Source: Bolinopsis microptera (Eukaryota > Ctenophora > Tentaculata > Lobata > Bolinopsidae). From it: DNA of 64,000 bases. Below the pieces are notes generated by a model, which worked only from the letters and a program-made list of their open reading frames with translations, was not told where the DNA came from and made no database searches. The translations under genes and the position numbers were made by a program. The stretch is from the NCBI RefSeq assembly GCF_026151205.1, contig NC_087084.1, positions 15,266,322 to 15,330,321 on the forward strand. Direction: 5' to 3'. Shown here piece after piece: positions 1-11,562 of the stretch (within the stretch, counting starts at the first letter, position 1; every line of letters starts with the position of its first letter).

Positions 1-237
1 TAAATCAATCTCAATATAAGGTGTTTAATAATGTGTAGTTTATTAATAGGTACATATGATCAATATAACTTGGGAATTATACTTAATGATACTTTTATCA
101 TAATTAAATTAAAAGTATCTAAAACTGATACAACCCCAACTAATATTAATAATGTACTCCTACTACTAGCATTACTACAAGCAGTAATACTACTACTAAC
201 TACTATAACTAGCAGTATAATTGCGCCACCTTGAATT
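1..237. other. AT-rich flank, no gene seen
   Basis: AT-rich sequence with runs of CTACTA/TACTAC near 160-210. Short open frames are present but show no recognisable domain or splice context. Confidence 0.5.
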
Positions 238-597
238 TTCCAACCAGTTGTTCAGATCCCCCCCTCCACCCATTCCACCCCCCTCCCCCCTCCACCCCTC
301 CACCCCCTCCCCCCCCCTGCACCCACTCCACCCCCGCCACCTCCACCACTTCCACCCCTCCACCACCTCCACCACCTCCACCACCTCCACCCCTTCACCA
401 CCTCCACCCCCCCCCCCCCCCGCCACCTCCACCACTCCACCACCTCCACCACCTCCACCACCTCCACCCCTCCACCCCTCCACCCCTCCACCCCCTCCAC
501 CCTTTCCACCCCTCCACCCCTTCCACCCCTCCACCACCTCCACCCCCTCCACCCCTTCCACCCCTCCACCCCTTCCACCCCTCCACCCCTCCACCCC
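238..597. repeat. Polypyrimidine (CCACCT/CCCTCCA)n tract
   Basis: About 360 bp of nearly pure C/T/A on the + strand built from CCACCTCCA- and CCCCTCCAC-like units with variable C runs. The proline/histidine-rich or glycine/tryptophan-rich frames across it are products of the repeat and are not called as genes. The strand bias could favour triplex or i-motif structures. Confidence 0.9.
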
Positions 598-1047
598 TTC
601 ATAGTCCCAGCTTTCATAGTCCCAGCTTTCATAGTCCCAGCTTTCATAGTCCCAGCTTTCATAGTCCCAGCTTTCATAGTCCCAGCTTTCATAGTCCCAG
701 CTTTCATAGTCCCAGCTTTCATAGTCCCAGCTTTCATAGTCCTATCTTTCATAGTCCCAGCTTTCATAGTCCCAGCTTTCATAGTCCCAGCTTTCATAGT
801 CCCAGCTTTCATGGTCCCAGCTTTCATAGTCCCAGCTTTCATAGTCCCAGCTTTCATAGTCCCAGCTTTCATAGTCCCAGCTTTCATGGTCCCAGCTTTC
901 ATAGTCCCAGCTTTCATAGTCCCAGCTTTCATAGTCCCAGCTTTCGTAGTCCCAGCTTTCATAGTCCCAGCTTTCATAGTCCCAGCTTTCATAGTCCCAG
1001 CTTTCATAGTCCCAGCTTTCATAGTCCCAGCTTTCATAGTCCCAGCT
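598..1047. repeat. 15-bp minisatellite, about 30 copies
   Basis: Tandem unit TTCATAGTCCCAGCT repeated about 30 times (450 bp), with a few single-base variants such as ATGGTCC near 810 and 885 and CCTATC near 742. Because 15 is a multiple of three, all frames stay open. The HSPSF and AGTMK repeat peptides are therefore artefacts of unit length. Confidence 0.95.
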
Positions 1048-1374
1048 GTGCCCTCTAGAGATAGGGCTGACAAAATATAATGGTGCTAATGTAATTTCTA
1101 CACAATAGCTTTTGCAATATCAGTGACAGAGAAGGGGGTGTAAAAGCTACGAAATCTTGCTGCTGTTATATACGGGCCGTTGTTAGTTGTTAATGTCCAC
1201 TGCTTTGTTCTTTACACCTCTCTGGGCAGAAAAGGGTTTCATTCAACATGTCTATACAACACACCACACCTGCATATCACCTGTATAATCTGTATAACAC
1301 AAGCATTGTTGTGGAGGAGGGGGAAATAAACATTGCTCACATCTTTAGCAGTGTGTTAATGCTAATATGTAGCT

Positions 1375-1808
<434 letters not shown>

Positions 1809-1988
1809 GGAGCTGGAGAAAATGTCCTGGTTTTAGTGTATTTGGAGAGTGCAGTAAACCACTAGCTTCTTTTGTGTGGGTTAGTCTTTTAGGGCTACGT
1901 TTAGTTGAAGCAGTCCACTATTTATTTGTTGTTTGCCATTTTTCGCGTGATTTCGCATGGTTATTTTGCCGCATTATCACCGAATAAC

Positions 1989-4692
1989 CAGGGGTGTAGG
2001 AAGCGGGGGGGCAGGGGGGGCCATCGCCCCCCCCATGAAATCTGGGCAAGGGGCCAAAAAGGGCCAATTTTTTAGTTTAGGTTTCTAAAAATTTTTGGGA
2101 AAAAATTTTTCCCGAAAATTTTTTAAGTGAAGTCAAAAATTTTCTAAGTTTTCTTGGAAACTACTTTTGTTCATGTTTCATACTACCCTGATCATTATGA
2201 GCAAAAAATATTTTTTTCGGTTTTCGAAGTTCGATATACGATTTTCGACGCGACTCGAGGGTTCCCCTTTGTCATGCGATCTCGGAAGGCAGGCCTCCCC
2301 TTCGCAATACGAGCTCGGAAGCGGGAGCTCTGCTTTCAGAGGTACGTATCGAGAATGACTCGGACTGAACATTTTCTATGTCAAAAATTTTCAAAGTTTT
2401 CTTGGAAACTACTTTTGTTCATGTTTCATGCTACCCTGATCATTCTGAGCCGAAAATTTTTTTTTCGGTTTTTGAAGTCCGCACCTACCTTTCGATATAC
2501 GATTTTGGACTCGAGGGTTCCCCTTTGTCATGCGATCTCGGAAGGCAGGCCTCCCCTTCGCAATACAAGCTCAGAAGCGGGAGCTCTGCTTTCAGAGGTA
2601 CGTATCGAGAATGACTCGGACTGAACATTTTCTATGTCAAAAATTTTCAAAGTTTTCTTGGAAACTACTTTTGTTCATGTTTCATGCTACCCTGATCATT
2701 CTGAGCCGAAAATTTTTTTTTCGGTTTTTGAAGTCCGCACCTACCTTTCGATATACGATTTTGGACTCGAGGGTTCCCCTTTGTCATGCGATCTCGGAAG
2801 GCAGGCCTCCCCTTCGCAATACAAGCTCAGAAGCGGGAGCTCTGCTTTCAGAGGTACGTATCGAGAATGACTCGGACTGAACATTTTCTATGTCCAAAAT
2901 TTTCAAAGTTTTCTTGGAAACTACTTTTGTTCATGTTTCATGCTACCCTGATCATTCTGAGCCGAAAATATTTTTTTCGGTTTTCGAAGTCCGCACCTAC
3001 CCTTTGATATACGATTTTGGACTCGAGGGTTCCCCTTTGTCATGCGATCTCGGAAGGCAGGCCTCCCCTTCGCAATACGAGCTCGGAAGCAGGAGCTCTA
3101 CTTTCAGAGGTACGTATCGAGAATGACTCGGACTGAACATTTTCTCAGTCAAAAATTTTCAAAGTTTTCTTAGAAACTACTTTTGTTCATGTTTCATACT
3201 ACCCTGATCATTATGAGCTAAAAATATTTTGTTCGGTTTTCGAAGTTCGATATACGATTTTGGACTCGAGGGTTCCCCTTTGTCATGCGATCTCGGAAGG
3301 CAGGCCTCCCCTTCGCAATACGAGCTCGGAAGCAGGAGCTCTACTTTCAGAGGTACGTATCGAGAATGACTCGGACTGAACATTTTCTAAGTCAAAAATG
3401 TTCAAAGTTTTCTTGGAAACTACTTTTGTTCATGTTTCATGCTACCCTGATCATTCTGAGCCGAAAATATTTTTTTCGGTTTTCGAAGTCCGCACCTACC
3501 CTTCGATATACGATTTTGGACTCGAGGGTTCCCCTTTGTCATGCGATCTCGGAAGGCAGGCCTCCCCTTCGCAATACGAGCTCGGAAGCGGGAGCTCTGC
3601 TTTCAGAGGTACGTATATCGAGAATGACTCGGACCGAAAATTTTCTAAGTAAAAATTTTTCAAAGTTTTTCTGGAAATTACTTTTGTTCATGTTTCATGC
3701 TACCCTGATCATTCTGAGCCAAAAATATTTTTTTCGGTTTTTTGAAGTCCGTACACCTACATTCGGAAGGTTGTGGATGTGATACTGATTGGTTTCATAT
3801 ACTAGGCAGTGTGCCATCGACCGTAAGACGCGCGCGCTGACCATTGAATGGTTTTTTAGCTCGTATTTCGGCCAGCACATTATTTCGGAAACAATCAAAA
3901 AGTTATAATACTTCCCATATAACAATTTTGTTGAAATTTGGTCAGCTTACGTAAACACTTATGTTCTACTGAACCTAAATTAGTTTGAGCAATTTCGATG
4001 GTCAGAATTTGAGTTATCAACGAATTTATACCTATTTTATCATTTTTAGACCTCTTAATCAAGGCCAATCTCTCCAAACTAAATTAGGTTCGGTAGTTAA
4101 GTATGATTAAAAGGTTCTGACAAATTTTCAGCATGATTCATGTCCAGGAACCGAAGATATGACAGAATAATACGACAAAAATCAACGAATTTCGCCAAAT
4201 TACGCGAATTTTACACCTAATTTTGCTTGCTAAAGCCGCGCACCATCAAATATGGCACCTAGGCGAAACTCACTGATCATTCCAAAAAGGTATGACAAAT
4301 TTGGTACTGTGAAAATTCTCACAGTCTCTAGAAAACAGTAGTACAAAAATTTTGAAAATCCGGGCAAGTTTATTTTTATCGTGCACCCCCTACATATACT
4401 AATTATAGAAAACGTGATATTTTGCCCACAGATATGAAGGAAAATACGCGAATTTGGTCCTCAGATTTAAAGGAAAATGTGCAATTTGACGTGGAGAACT
4501 GAAAAAATCGCGATTTGTCGTGAGGCCAGGATCTGAAAAATTGCGATTTGTCGCGGCAAACGTGAAAAATCGCGATACCGCACATGCTGCAATTTCCTTT
4601 TTTCCTTACCCTCGAAATTCAGGCATTGGCGCGAAGCGCCAAAAAATTTAGAATTTGGCCCCCCCATGAAGAAAATCATTCCTACACCCCTG
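1989..4692. mobile_element. hAT-like non-autonomous DNA transposon
   Basis: The element starts CAGGGGTGTAGGAA at 1,989 and ends with its exact reverse complement at 4,679-4,692, a perfect 14-bp terminal inverted repeat. The direct repeat CGAATAAC lies immediately outside at 1,981-1,988 and 4,693-4,700. An 8-bp target-site duplication and a CAGGGG terminus are hallmarks of the hAT superfamily. No transposase frame is visible in the 2,704 bp, so it is non-autonomous. Its inner ends carry G/C runs (GGGGGG and GGCCCCCCCATGAA) in inverted orientation, which extends the terminal symmetry imperfectly. The left-central part is taken up by a 256-bp tandem array. The right part (3,800-4,680) is AT-rich with scattered CGCGATTT and AAAATTCGCGA words. 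Confidence 0.9.
2140..3770. repeat. ~256-bp tandem satellite inside the hAT-like element
   Basis: About 6.5 head-to-tail units; the shared word TTTTCTTGGAAACTAC recurs near 2,149, 2,396, 2,652, 2,908, 3,164 (one variant), 3,408 and 3,666. Period is 256 bp for the central units and 244-258 bp at the edges. Each unit holds CTCGAGGGTTCCCCTTTG, GGAAGGCAGGCCTCCCC and AGAGGTACGTATCGAG. The similar 78-residue frames repeating every 256 bp show no domain and shift from unit to unit. They are treated as repeat shadows. Confidence 0.92.
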
Positions 4693-4700
4693 CGAATAAC

Positions 4701-5580
4701 ATTACTATAGTTTAACGCTTAGCAGATCGTTAAAACCAGATCGTTACAATCTAGATCATCAGATATTATTGAAGCTTGTAATTACAATATCTAATGCTCC
4801 TATAAATACTTTAATTAATTGTTTGTTCCGTTATTCTTTTTCCTTCCTCTTTTCCTTGTCATCCCCTTTAGTTTTAAGATTCTTGCTATAAATGGCTACA
4901 GCTAACACTATTAATGCTAAGTACCAAACAACAAGTGGGAGGTGGATCGTTGGTACCATTAAATCGATTTAACACCGCAATTCCAGTCGCAAGCCTGGGA
5001 CCACTACTAGCATAGTCACAACATCTACAAAGCTGCCATATAGCCTGACTGACAATTTTCTCGACTGACTGACAATGTTTCTTCTTTTTCCCCATTTAGA
5101 ATACAAAGATTAGTACATTTGAGCTTATGATTAATATTATATTTTTACCTATAGTTTACCTAGAATAAGCCAGTGTTGAGGATACAATTCAAGTTTGTTA
5201 AAGTTTCTTTATAGTAACTCCCAAAATATAAGGTTATTTCTGAACTTAAAGTAGTTGCTGTATTTATAGCATTAGCACAACCCAACTGTATTAATAGCAC
5301 GACTGTGAAATGCTGGCCAATAGAGCTTGGATTTACAAGGGGTTTTACAGTTGTGTGGTATATATAAGTATATTCTTCTTCTTTTTTTAAAATTTTTTAA
5401 AATTTTTTATAAAAACCCCCATTAAGAGTTATTCGTCACATTAATGATCACCATGTTTTGAAGATTTACGAAATAATATTTCGCAATAGTGAGACAAAAT
5501 CTTATTCAAGTTTTCATTCGTTCATGATCCTGCACCTGGTCTCCCAAAATAGTCGGTGAAACTGCTGTAACACCTAGTAA
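4701..5580. other. Unique AT-rich spacer, no gene seen
   Basis: No convincing exon, RNA gene or repeat apart from TTAAAATTTTTT words near 5,390. Confidence 0.5.
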
Positions 5581-5584
5581 TAGA

Positions 5585-5645
5585 CCACGTGTCATGACGT
5601 CACACCACGTGTCATGACGTCACACCACGTGTCATGACGTCACAC
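5585..5645. promoter_or_regulatory. Three tandem E-box + CRE units
   Basis: A 20-bp unit is repeated three times. Each copy contains CACGTG (palindromic bHLH E-box core) and TGACGTCA (full palindromic cAMP-response element) about 5 bp apart. A flanking CTAGTAATAGA word occurs on both sides (5,574 and 5,646). This is a plausible regulatory cluster, but no gene start is recognised close by, so the role is inferred only. Confidence 0.5.
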
Positions 5646-6549
5646 CTAGTAATAGAGACTCTAATAATAGTCGGTGAAACTGCTGTCTGATCATTTAATG
5701 TGTTCTAGAAACGTTCAACTCGTATATTTTCTAATTTGTGTGCTAAGCTGTGAAGAGACTCATAACTTGAAACAGCATGTTTATTGTTTACACAGTTCTA
5801 TAAGACAGTCTCTCCGAACATCTGCCACCAAACCCGCTATATCCCCCTCTGCAAAGTTATATCCCCCTCCCTCTGCAAAGCTTTATCCTGATGTGTCTCG
5901 AATGTGCCGTATCACTCTTTGTTCCACTTATTAAGGCTGCATAACGCGTGGTTACTCCACCCAAGCTACTTCACAGGGTCAGGTGTCCTGCTCCTCCGCA
6001 AAGTTATCTCCTCCTCCGCAAAGTTATCTTTCCGGACTGCTTTATAACTCTGCTGCTAATTTACCTTAATAGCTTAATGGGGGAGGCTTGACATGTCCGT
6101 CAGATGAAGAGGGGGGTAAATAAGGGAGAAGATGAAATAAATATCCTGCCTAGATCACGACAGAAGGGGGATCTGGCGGGCCCCACCTGTTGCACCTCAC
6201 TTTTCAGCCACCTCGCTAAATTTTGTCTCAAATTATTACACCGGTACGTATATAGCAGGTTTAACGTTTATCACGACCCAGTCTGAGATTGTAGCTTTTT
6301 GTTTGGTGGAGGTTATACGCTCAGAGGAGGAAACTTTCACTTTCACTTTCTCTTTCTCTTTCAGTTGTTAAATGAGGAGCTATCCGGGAAACCGCTCATC
6401 ATTATTATCATTTGATTGTAAGGACATTTTCTAATTGCGGTATTAATAACGGAGTTTTCAATATACTGGTGGTCCTATTTTTACGAAAGAGTTGCTGTAT
6501 AATAGTAAACAGCTGTTGAGTAAATGTACACTGGGGCTCCTATTTAACA
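5646..6549. other. Unique sequence, no gene seen
   Basis: Contains a short duplication (GCAAAGTTATATCCCCCTC near 5,850-5,880; CTCCTCCGCAAAGTTATC twice near 5,991-6,030) and CTTTCACTTTCTC runs near 6,340. Small open frames of 60-86 residues have no recognisable motif. Confidence 0.4.
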
Positions 6550-6550
6550 T

Positions 6551-6591
6551 GCCCCCCCCCCCCCCCCCGCCCCCCCCCCCCCCCCGGCCCC

Positions 6592-6624
<33 letters not shown>

Positions 6625-6677
6625 CCCCTCCCCCCCCCGGCCCCTCCCCCCCGGCCCCCCCCCCGGCCCCTCCCCCT
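6551..6677. repeat. C-rich tract with G-quadruplex/i-motif potential
   Basis: About 125 bp of poly(C) punctuated by GGCCCCT and CGGCCCC. The minus strand has many G runs longer than four, matching G-quadruplex spacing. A proline-rich frame across it is a composition artefact. Long homopolymers here may also be mis-sized in the assembly. Confidence 0.85.
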
Positions 6678-6719
6678 GTGCTCTTTATTCAGCGCTATAT
6701 CGTGTCCTTCTTTTAACAC

Positions 6720-8600
6720 TGGTTGATTAGGGTCATTTCTGTGTAAACACATGGTCTGTGAGATAAATACAGTGTTTTTATAGGTGGCATATATTATAGC
6801 CTTTATATGTAAGCTATATTATGTAGCCCTATATATAACCCTATATATAGCCCGCTTGTGGATATTATTCGCGAGTTAAAAGCCTCGTCCCAGTTATTAT
6901 ATTTATCAAATATGCTCTAGCGGTATTTATAGCTATATTGCTAAGTGCTAATGCACACGCATTATATACGACCCTTTAATCTTATAAAGCGATATCCTCA
7001 ATGAATTGAATATTTCACCAAACGGCTCACTATTATTATCATTAATTCTCTATAGAATTGTCTCTTATCATTGCCTCTGTAATAATCGGTATAATTACAA
7101 TTATGAGATGCCCTGTAGTACTGGCTCAGTTAAGTGAAAGTGCTTCTAGGAGCACATAAAGCTATTAGTATTATATCACATCTCTTTGATAGATTTTAAC
7201 CATTTTACACACTCCTTTATACTACTCTCACACAGCTGATAGTTAATTATACAGGTCAAATAACATTTCTCAACCCTTCCTTCTCTACTGGTCTACTGGT
7301 CATGTAATATTAGAACTGCAAATTATTTTGATCTGTTGACTGAGATTTGTTTCGTATTGACTAATGGAGCATCACTCTAGACATAGTCTACACTGTAGAC
7401 AGTGTAGACAGTGTAGACTGTGTAGACTGCACGCACTTAGCTTAAATAATAATATTTGTCATATAATTCAGTTGGTAAGAAAGTAACATGCTCACAGTAG
7501 GCTGATGGTGCAGTACACAGTGTACGATGACACTGTTGGTTACTGAGGGTGCAGTTACCATGGTTACTGAGGGTGCAGTTACCATGGTTTCCTGATAAGG
7601 CTAGTCTTATTTTACAATTTTCACTGTCAGTTTAATTTACACTCCGAATATTTGTAGCGTCAGTGGCTTTTTATCTTTCTCTGATTGCTTGCGGAGGTAT
7701 TGAACTAGAATTGTATCTTTCTCTGATAAATGTGAACGAGATGAAGGTTCTGAATGCTTGCGGAGGTTCCTTTATTTTTACACTTGCAGCCTCGTTATAT
7801 TTGTTCTAGATCGTTATATTTGTTCCTCACAAAATAACCTTTATTGAAGAGACGGTTGCTTGCGGAGGTTACTGAACTAGAATTAGAAGAGGTGGAACTA
7901 ATGTTAAGGTTTTGTTCTACTTTAAAACTTTAACTTTAACTACTATAGTACACACTACTATAACGATATAGGAATTATTTAATAATGTTGGTTTCTGCGG
8001 GATTAGTAATCACGGATTTATGCCACATATGAAGGTAATCTTCTTCTAAGCTTTCATTTGTAACAACAAATTAGACAAAGACAGAGAGTTGGAGAATTAA
8101 TTAAATTCCAGACATTTTCAAAGAACTTCAGAGGGACCGAGGGTGGCATATCCAGTGGCATAACAAAGGGCCTCGCTGAATACTAGGCCTACAGATTAAA
8201 TTAAAACTTTATCAAATGAAGGTCTCTCCTAGGCGCACTCTGCAGTATTGTTCAGTGTTTTTCAGTATTTTTTAATCAACCAACCCGAAATTTAATTTGT
8301 TGGTGGTGATTCACCTCTCGGACATGACGCAAGGCTTTCGTATGTAACAGCTGTGACCTCTCTCTCTGTGTGGCTCTCTTTAGAAACACAAATATGAGAC
8401 GCTAATGTTGATGAAGGAGCAAATATAAAGCTCCAGCTACCGCCCATTTATTATGCAACCTGCTAGTTTGTTCATTTGGAGCGTAGCATTATATTACTTG
8501 TCATAGATAATATATTTTAATGCACTACATTACCATAGTTACCATGGTTACCAGACTACATAGTGTAGATGGTACAGTTGAATAATGACCACTATGATTA
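6720..8600. other. Unique sequence with small local duplications, no gene seen
   Basis: No exon-like frame. Local repeats: GTAGACAGTGTAGAC words at 7,380-7,430; a 25-bp direct duplication GTTACTGAGGGTGCAGTTAC at about 7,538-7,586; and the 13-mer TGCTTGCGGAGGT three times (near 7,686, 7,756 and 7,857), twice followed by TGAACTAGAATT. Confidence 0.45.
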
Positions 8601-8607
8601 ATTCATG

Positions 8608-8913
8608 ACCAGCATGTACCAGTGTTACTAGGGTTACTATAGTTACCATGGTTACCATGGTTACCAGACCAGCATGTACCAGTGTTACTAGGGTTACTAT
8701 AGTTACCATGGTTACTATGGTTACCAGACCAGCATGTACCAGTGTTACTAGGGTTACTATAGTTACCATGGTTACCATGGTTACCAGACCAGCATGTACC
8801 AGTGTTACTAGGGTTACTATAGTTACCATGGTTACCATGGTTACCAGACCAGCATGTACCAGTGTTACTAGGGTTACTATAGTTACCATGGTTACCAGAC
8901 CAGCATGTACCAG
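8608..8913. repeat. 60-bp minisatellite, about 5 copies
   Basis: The unit contains ACCAGCATGTACCAG, GTTACTAGGGTTAC and two or three GTTACCATG words. Five copies, the last shortened. The GTTACTAGGGTTAC core is shared with the 15-bp satellite in GPCR intron 4, so the two arrays may be related. The open frames on both strands (VTMVTRPACTS-type) come from the 60-bp period. Confidence 0.93.
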
Positions 8914-9162
8914 TAGTGACTGACAGTCAAGAACTGGTCGACATTAACATGCTTACAGCGGATACAGCCAGGTGTCTGAAATTCTCAAACCAAAGTATGA
9001 ATGTAAGCAGGGAGCCTCTTAAAAACTGTAATCTTGGCGAATGAGAGCAGTCAGTATTATATACATAGCGAGTATATCAGTCTAATAATAGGATAGCTGA
9101 TCTGAATATGGGCCTCACAATCGTACAACTCATGAATATTAACAACGTTAAGAACAGAATAG

Positions 9163-9180
9163 TGGTTACCATGGTAACCA
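9163..9180. promoter_or_regulatory. 18-bp perfect palindrome matching an RFX X-box
   Basis: TGGTTACCATGGTAACCA is a perfect palindrome. Its inner 14 bp fit the RFX consensus GTNRCC-(0-3 nt)-RGYAAC. The nearby 60-bp minisatellite holds many GTTACC half-sites but not the opposing half. Binding is inferred; the downstream sequence is repeats and a LINE. Confidence 0.35.
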
Positions 9181-9215
9181 GACTAGTGTATTTCTAGTGC
9201 TCTAGTGGAATTTAA

Positions 9216-9561
9216 CTTGTAGCTAGTGTATTACTAGTGGTGCTGTAGACTCATTGAGTTCAGCTTGTAGCTAGTGTATTACTAGTGGTGCTGTAGACTC
9301 ATTGAGTTCAGCTTGTAGCTAGTGTATTACTAGTGGTGCTGTAGACTCATTGAGTTCAGCTTGTAGCTAGTGTATTACTATAAGTGGTGTTGTAGACTCA
9401 TTGAGTTCAGCTTGTAGCTAGTGTATTACTATAAGTGGTGTTGTAGACTCATTGAGTTCAGCTTGTAGCTAGTGTATTACTAGTGGTGCTGTAGACTCAT
9501 TGAGTTCAGCTTGTAGCTAGTGTATTACTAGTGGTGCTGTAGACTCATTGAGTTCAGCTTG
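9216..9561. repeat. 48-bp minisatellite (left part)
   Basis: Unit starts CTTGTAGCTAGTGTATTACT and ends GACTCATTGAGTTCAG; about seven copies, two with a 3-bp expansion (ACTATAAGTGGTG). The array is split by a LINE and resumes at 11,448. Confidence 0.95.
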
Positions 9562-11447
9562 AGGAGGATCGCGCAGCGAAATTACAAACTACAGACCAAT
9601 CTCACTTTTGTCCTGCTTCTCAAAGATATTCGAAAAAATAATGCATGCACGTTTAGTAAAGCACCTAAAATCACGTAATATTCTATATGCGTCGCAATTT
9701 GGTTTTAGATCGGGTCACAGTTGTGAACATGCGTTGCTTGAAGCTCAGTTTAACTTACATAAAGCTCTAGAAAGGAAGCAAGTGTCAGCATTACTGCTTC
9801 TTGACTTCTCCAAGGCGTTTGACCTAGTAGACAGTGAGATACTGCTACATAAGCTGGAGCACTATGGTGTAAGAGGCCTTAGCTTATCCTGGTTTGAGTC
9901 TTATCTAACTAACCGGAAACAGTATGTTCACGTCAACGGTTGCAGTTCAGAAAAAATGGGATTGGAACATGGAGTTCCTCAAGGGTCCATTCTTGGTCCT
10001 ATATTGTTCATTATTTACATAAACGACCTTGCAAATGTAAGCGATATAGCCCATTATATTTTCTTCGCTGATGATGCAAACATCATCGTTTCTGCCGACA
10101 CGTACACTGAACTGAACATGCGTGCAAACAGAGTTTTAAATACTGTACAGACATGGGTTAAAAACAACGGTCTTAAACTTAATGTAGGAAAAACTAAATA
10201 CATGATATTCACTAACAGATTACCAGAGGATATAAATATTAGTATAGAAGGACAGCGACTAGTGAAAAGTGAACATGAACGATTTTTAGGTGTCATTATT
10301 GACTCAAAACTTAGCTGGAGCCAGCACATTAAACAGTTAAAGACTAAAATATCCAGAAACGCAGGCGTAATGATGAAACTTAAAAGTTCCATTCCGAATA
10401 AAGCTCAAAAAATGCTATACAATAGTTTAATTCAATCTCACCTGTATTACTGCGCTACTGTTTGGGGTACTAAATCTTTAAATTCCATTCAGTCTTTATT
10501 CTCTGCTCAAAAGAAAGCTATTCGCGCCACTGATTCAGAATATCATAACTATTTTTACGACAAAGAAAAACGTAAACTACCATCTCACACAAAATCCATC
10601 TTCAACAAAATAGGAATTTTGGCTCTTCCTAATCTCATTGCTAAAAGCTGTCTAACTTTGATGCACAAGGTTTATATGGGAGTAGCACCATCGAGTATCT
10701 GTAGTATATTTGAAAAATCACCGCTTAGACAAACGGAAAGGAGAAATCCAAAGTATTTTGAAATTAAGTTCAACAGATTACGGATCACCGATTATAGCAT
10801 CTCTAACGTAGGACCACGATTATATAACAACACGATAAACGAAATAAATAAAATCCTTCCCTTCAACGTACCTAAGTTACAAGATAAGTTTATTAATTCA
10901 TACAAGGACAACATTGTACGTTACTTACAGGACAAACAAAAACTTGACCTAGAAAACCTTTCGTGGACGGACAAGAACTTTGTCCTTTACAACTTTTAAA
11001 CAAAATATTAGCAAAATATAACAGCTGTAAGAATCCTAAACGTTAGTGCAGTCAAATAAATGAACTGCGATAATGCATTTGACAGTCAGTCACTGCAATT
11101 TATTCTGCAACTTATTTTTCAATTTTCACTGCCACACTTAGGCTTATCTTGCCTACACATTTTTTAAAACGAAATTCCTTGCGCACCGCGTACTAAAATT
11201 ACTTGGATTTCTACCGCTTTGATAAATGACTACAAGAAGATGGGGAGTTAATATTGTTGATTTATATAATATAGATTATTTATTCTTTAGTGTAGATTAA
11301 CTTTATTTTTATATATTTTACCAAGTGTGAAGGATCAACCATACGTTATTGATATTTTTGAAATATTTAACGATAAATTGATATAATAATAAATGATTGT
11401 AATATTTTTATTGAGGCACATGCCACCCCATCGCGGGTTTACTACTA
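9562..11447 (+). mobile_element. 5'-truncated CR1/L2-type LINE inside the 48-bp array
   Basis: Non-satellite sequence begins just after CTTG at 9,558-9,561, and the satellite resumes with CTTG at 11,448-11,451, so a 4-bp duplication is possible. Because CTTG is part of the satellite unit, this is not decisive. The insert begins inside the reverse-transcriptase domain (NYRPISLLS at about 9,583-9,609), with the endonuclease and ORF1 missing. It ends with a ~450-bp 3' untranslated region and an ACTACTACTT tail. Confidence 0.85.
9608..10999 (+). CDS. LINE reverse transcriptase, C-terminal 463 residues
   Basis: This is the reverse transcriptase of a non-LTR retrotransposon, which copies element RNA into DNA at a nicked target. 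Visible motifs, counted from the ATG: FGFRSGHS (~31), LLLLDFSKAFDLVD (~64), GVPQGSILGPILF (~122), the catalytic FADDAN (~153), then LGVIIDSKLSWSQHI and LYYCATVWG in the thumb/connection region. This order and wording fit the CR1/L2/Rex1/jockey assemblage. The frame is open upstream to about 9,562 (RSEITNYRPISLL), so the ATG is internal and the true protein is truncated at its N-terminus. There is no endonuclease domain and the copy cannot be autonomous. The frame itself carries no stop or frameshift, which suggests a fairly recent insertion. Confidence 0.9.
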   Translation: MSCFSKIFEKIMHARLVKHLKSRNILYASQFGFRSGHSCEHALLEAQFNLHKALERKQVSALLLLDFSKAFDLVDSEILLHKLEHYGVRGLSLSWFESYLTNRKQYVHVNGCSSEKMGLEHGVPQGSILGPILFIIYINDLANVSDIAHYIFFADDANIIVSADTYTELNMRANRVLNTVQTWVKNNGLKLNVGKTKYMIFTNRLPEDINISIEGQRLVKSEHERFLGVIIDSKLSWSQHIKQLKTKISRNAGVMMKLKSSIPNKAQKMLYNSLIQSHLYYCATVWGTKSLNSIQSLFSAQKKAIRATDSEYHNYFYDKEKRKLPSHTKSIFNKIGILALPNLIAKSCLTLMHKVYMGVAPSSICSIFEKSPLRQTERRNPKYFEIKFNRLRITDYSISNVGPRLYNNTINEINKILPFNVPKLQDKFINSYKDNIVRYLQDKQKLDLENLSWTDKNFVLYNF

Positions 11448-11562
11448 CTTGTAGCTAGTGTATTACTAGTGGTGCTGTAGACTCATTGAGTTCAGCTTGT
11501 AGCTAGTGTATTACTAGTGGTGCTGTAGACTCATTGAGTTCAGCTTGTAGCTAGTGTATTAC
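11448..11562. repeat. 48-bp minisatellite (right part)
   Basis: About 2.3 units of the same 48-bp repeat found at 9,216-9,561, continuing after the LINE. Confidence 0.93.

Noticed and set aside
231-1080. Proline/histidine-rich and AGTMK-repeat open frames on both strands
   Set aside because: They follow from CCACCT composition and a 15-bp repeat whose length is a multiple of three; no start context, splice site or domain.
2154-3782. Repeated ~78-residue frames as a tandem gene family
   Set aside because: They recur every 256 bp with the satellite, shift frame between units and show no domain.
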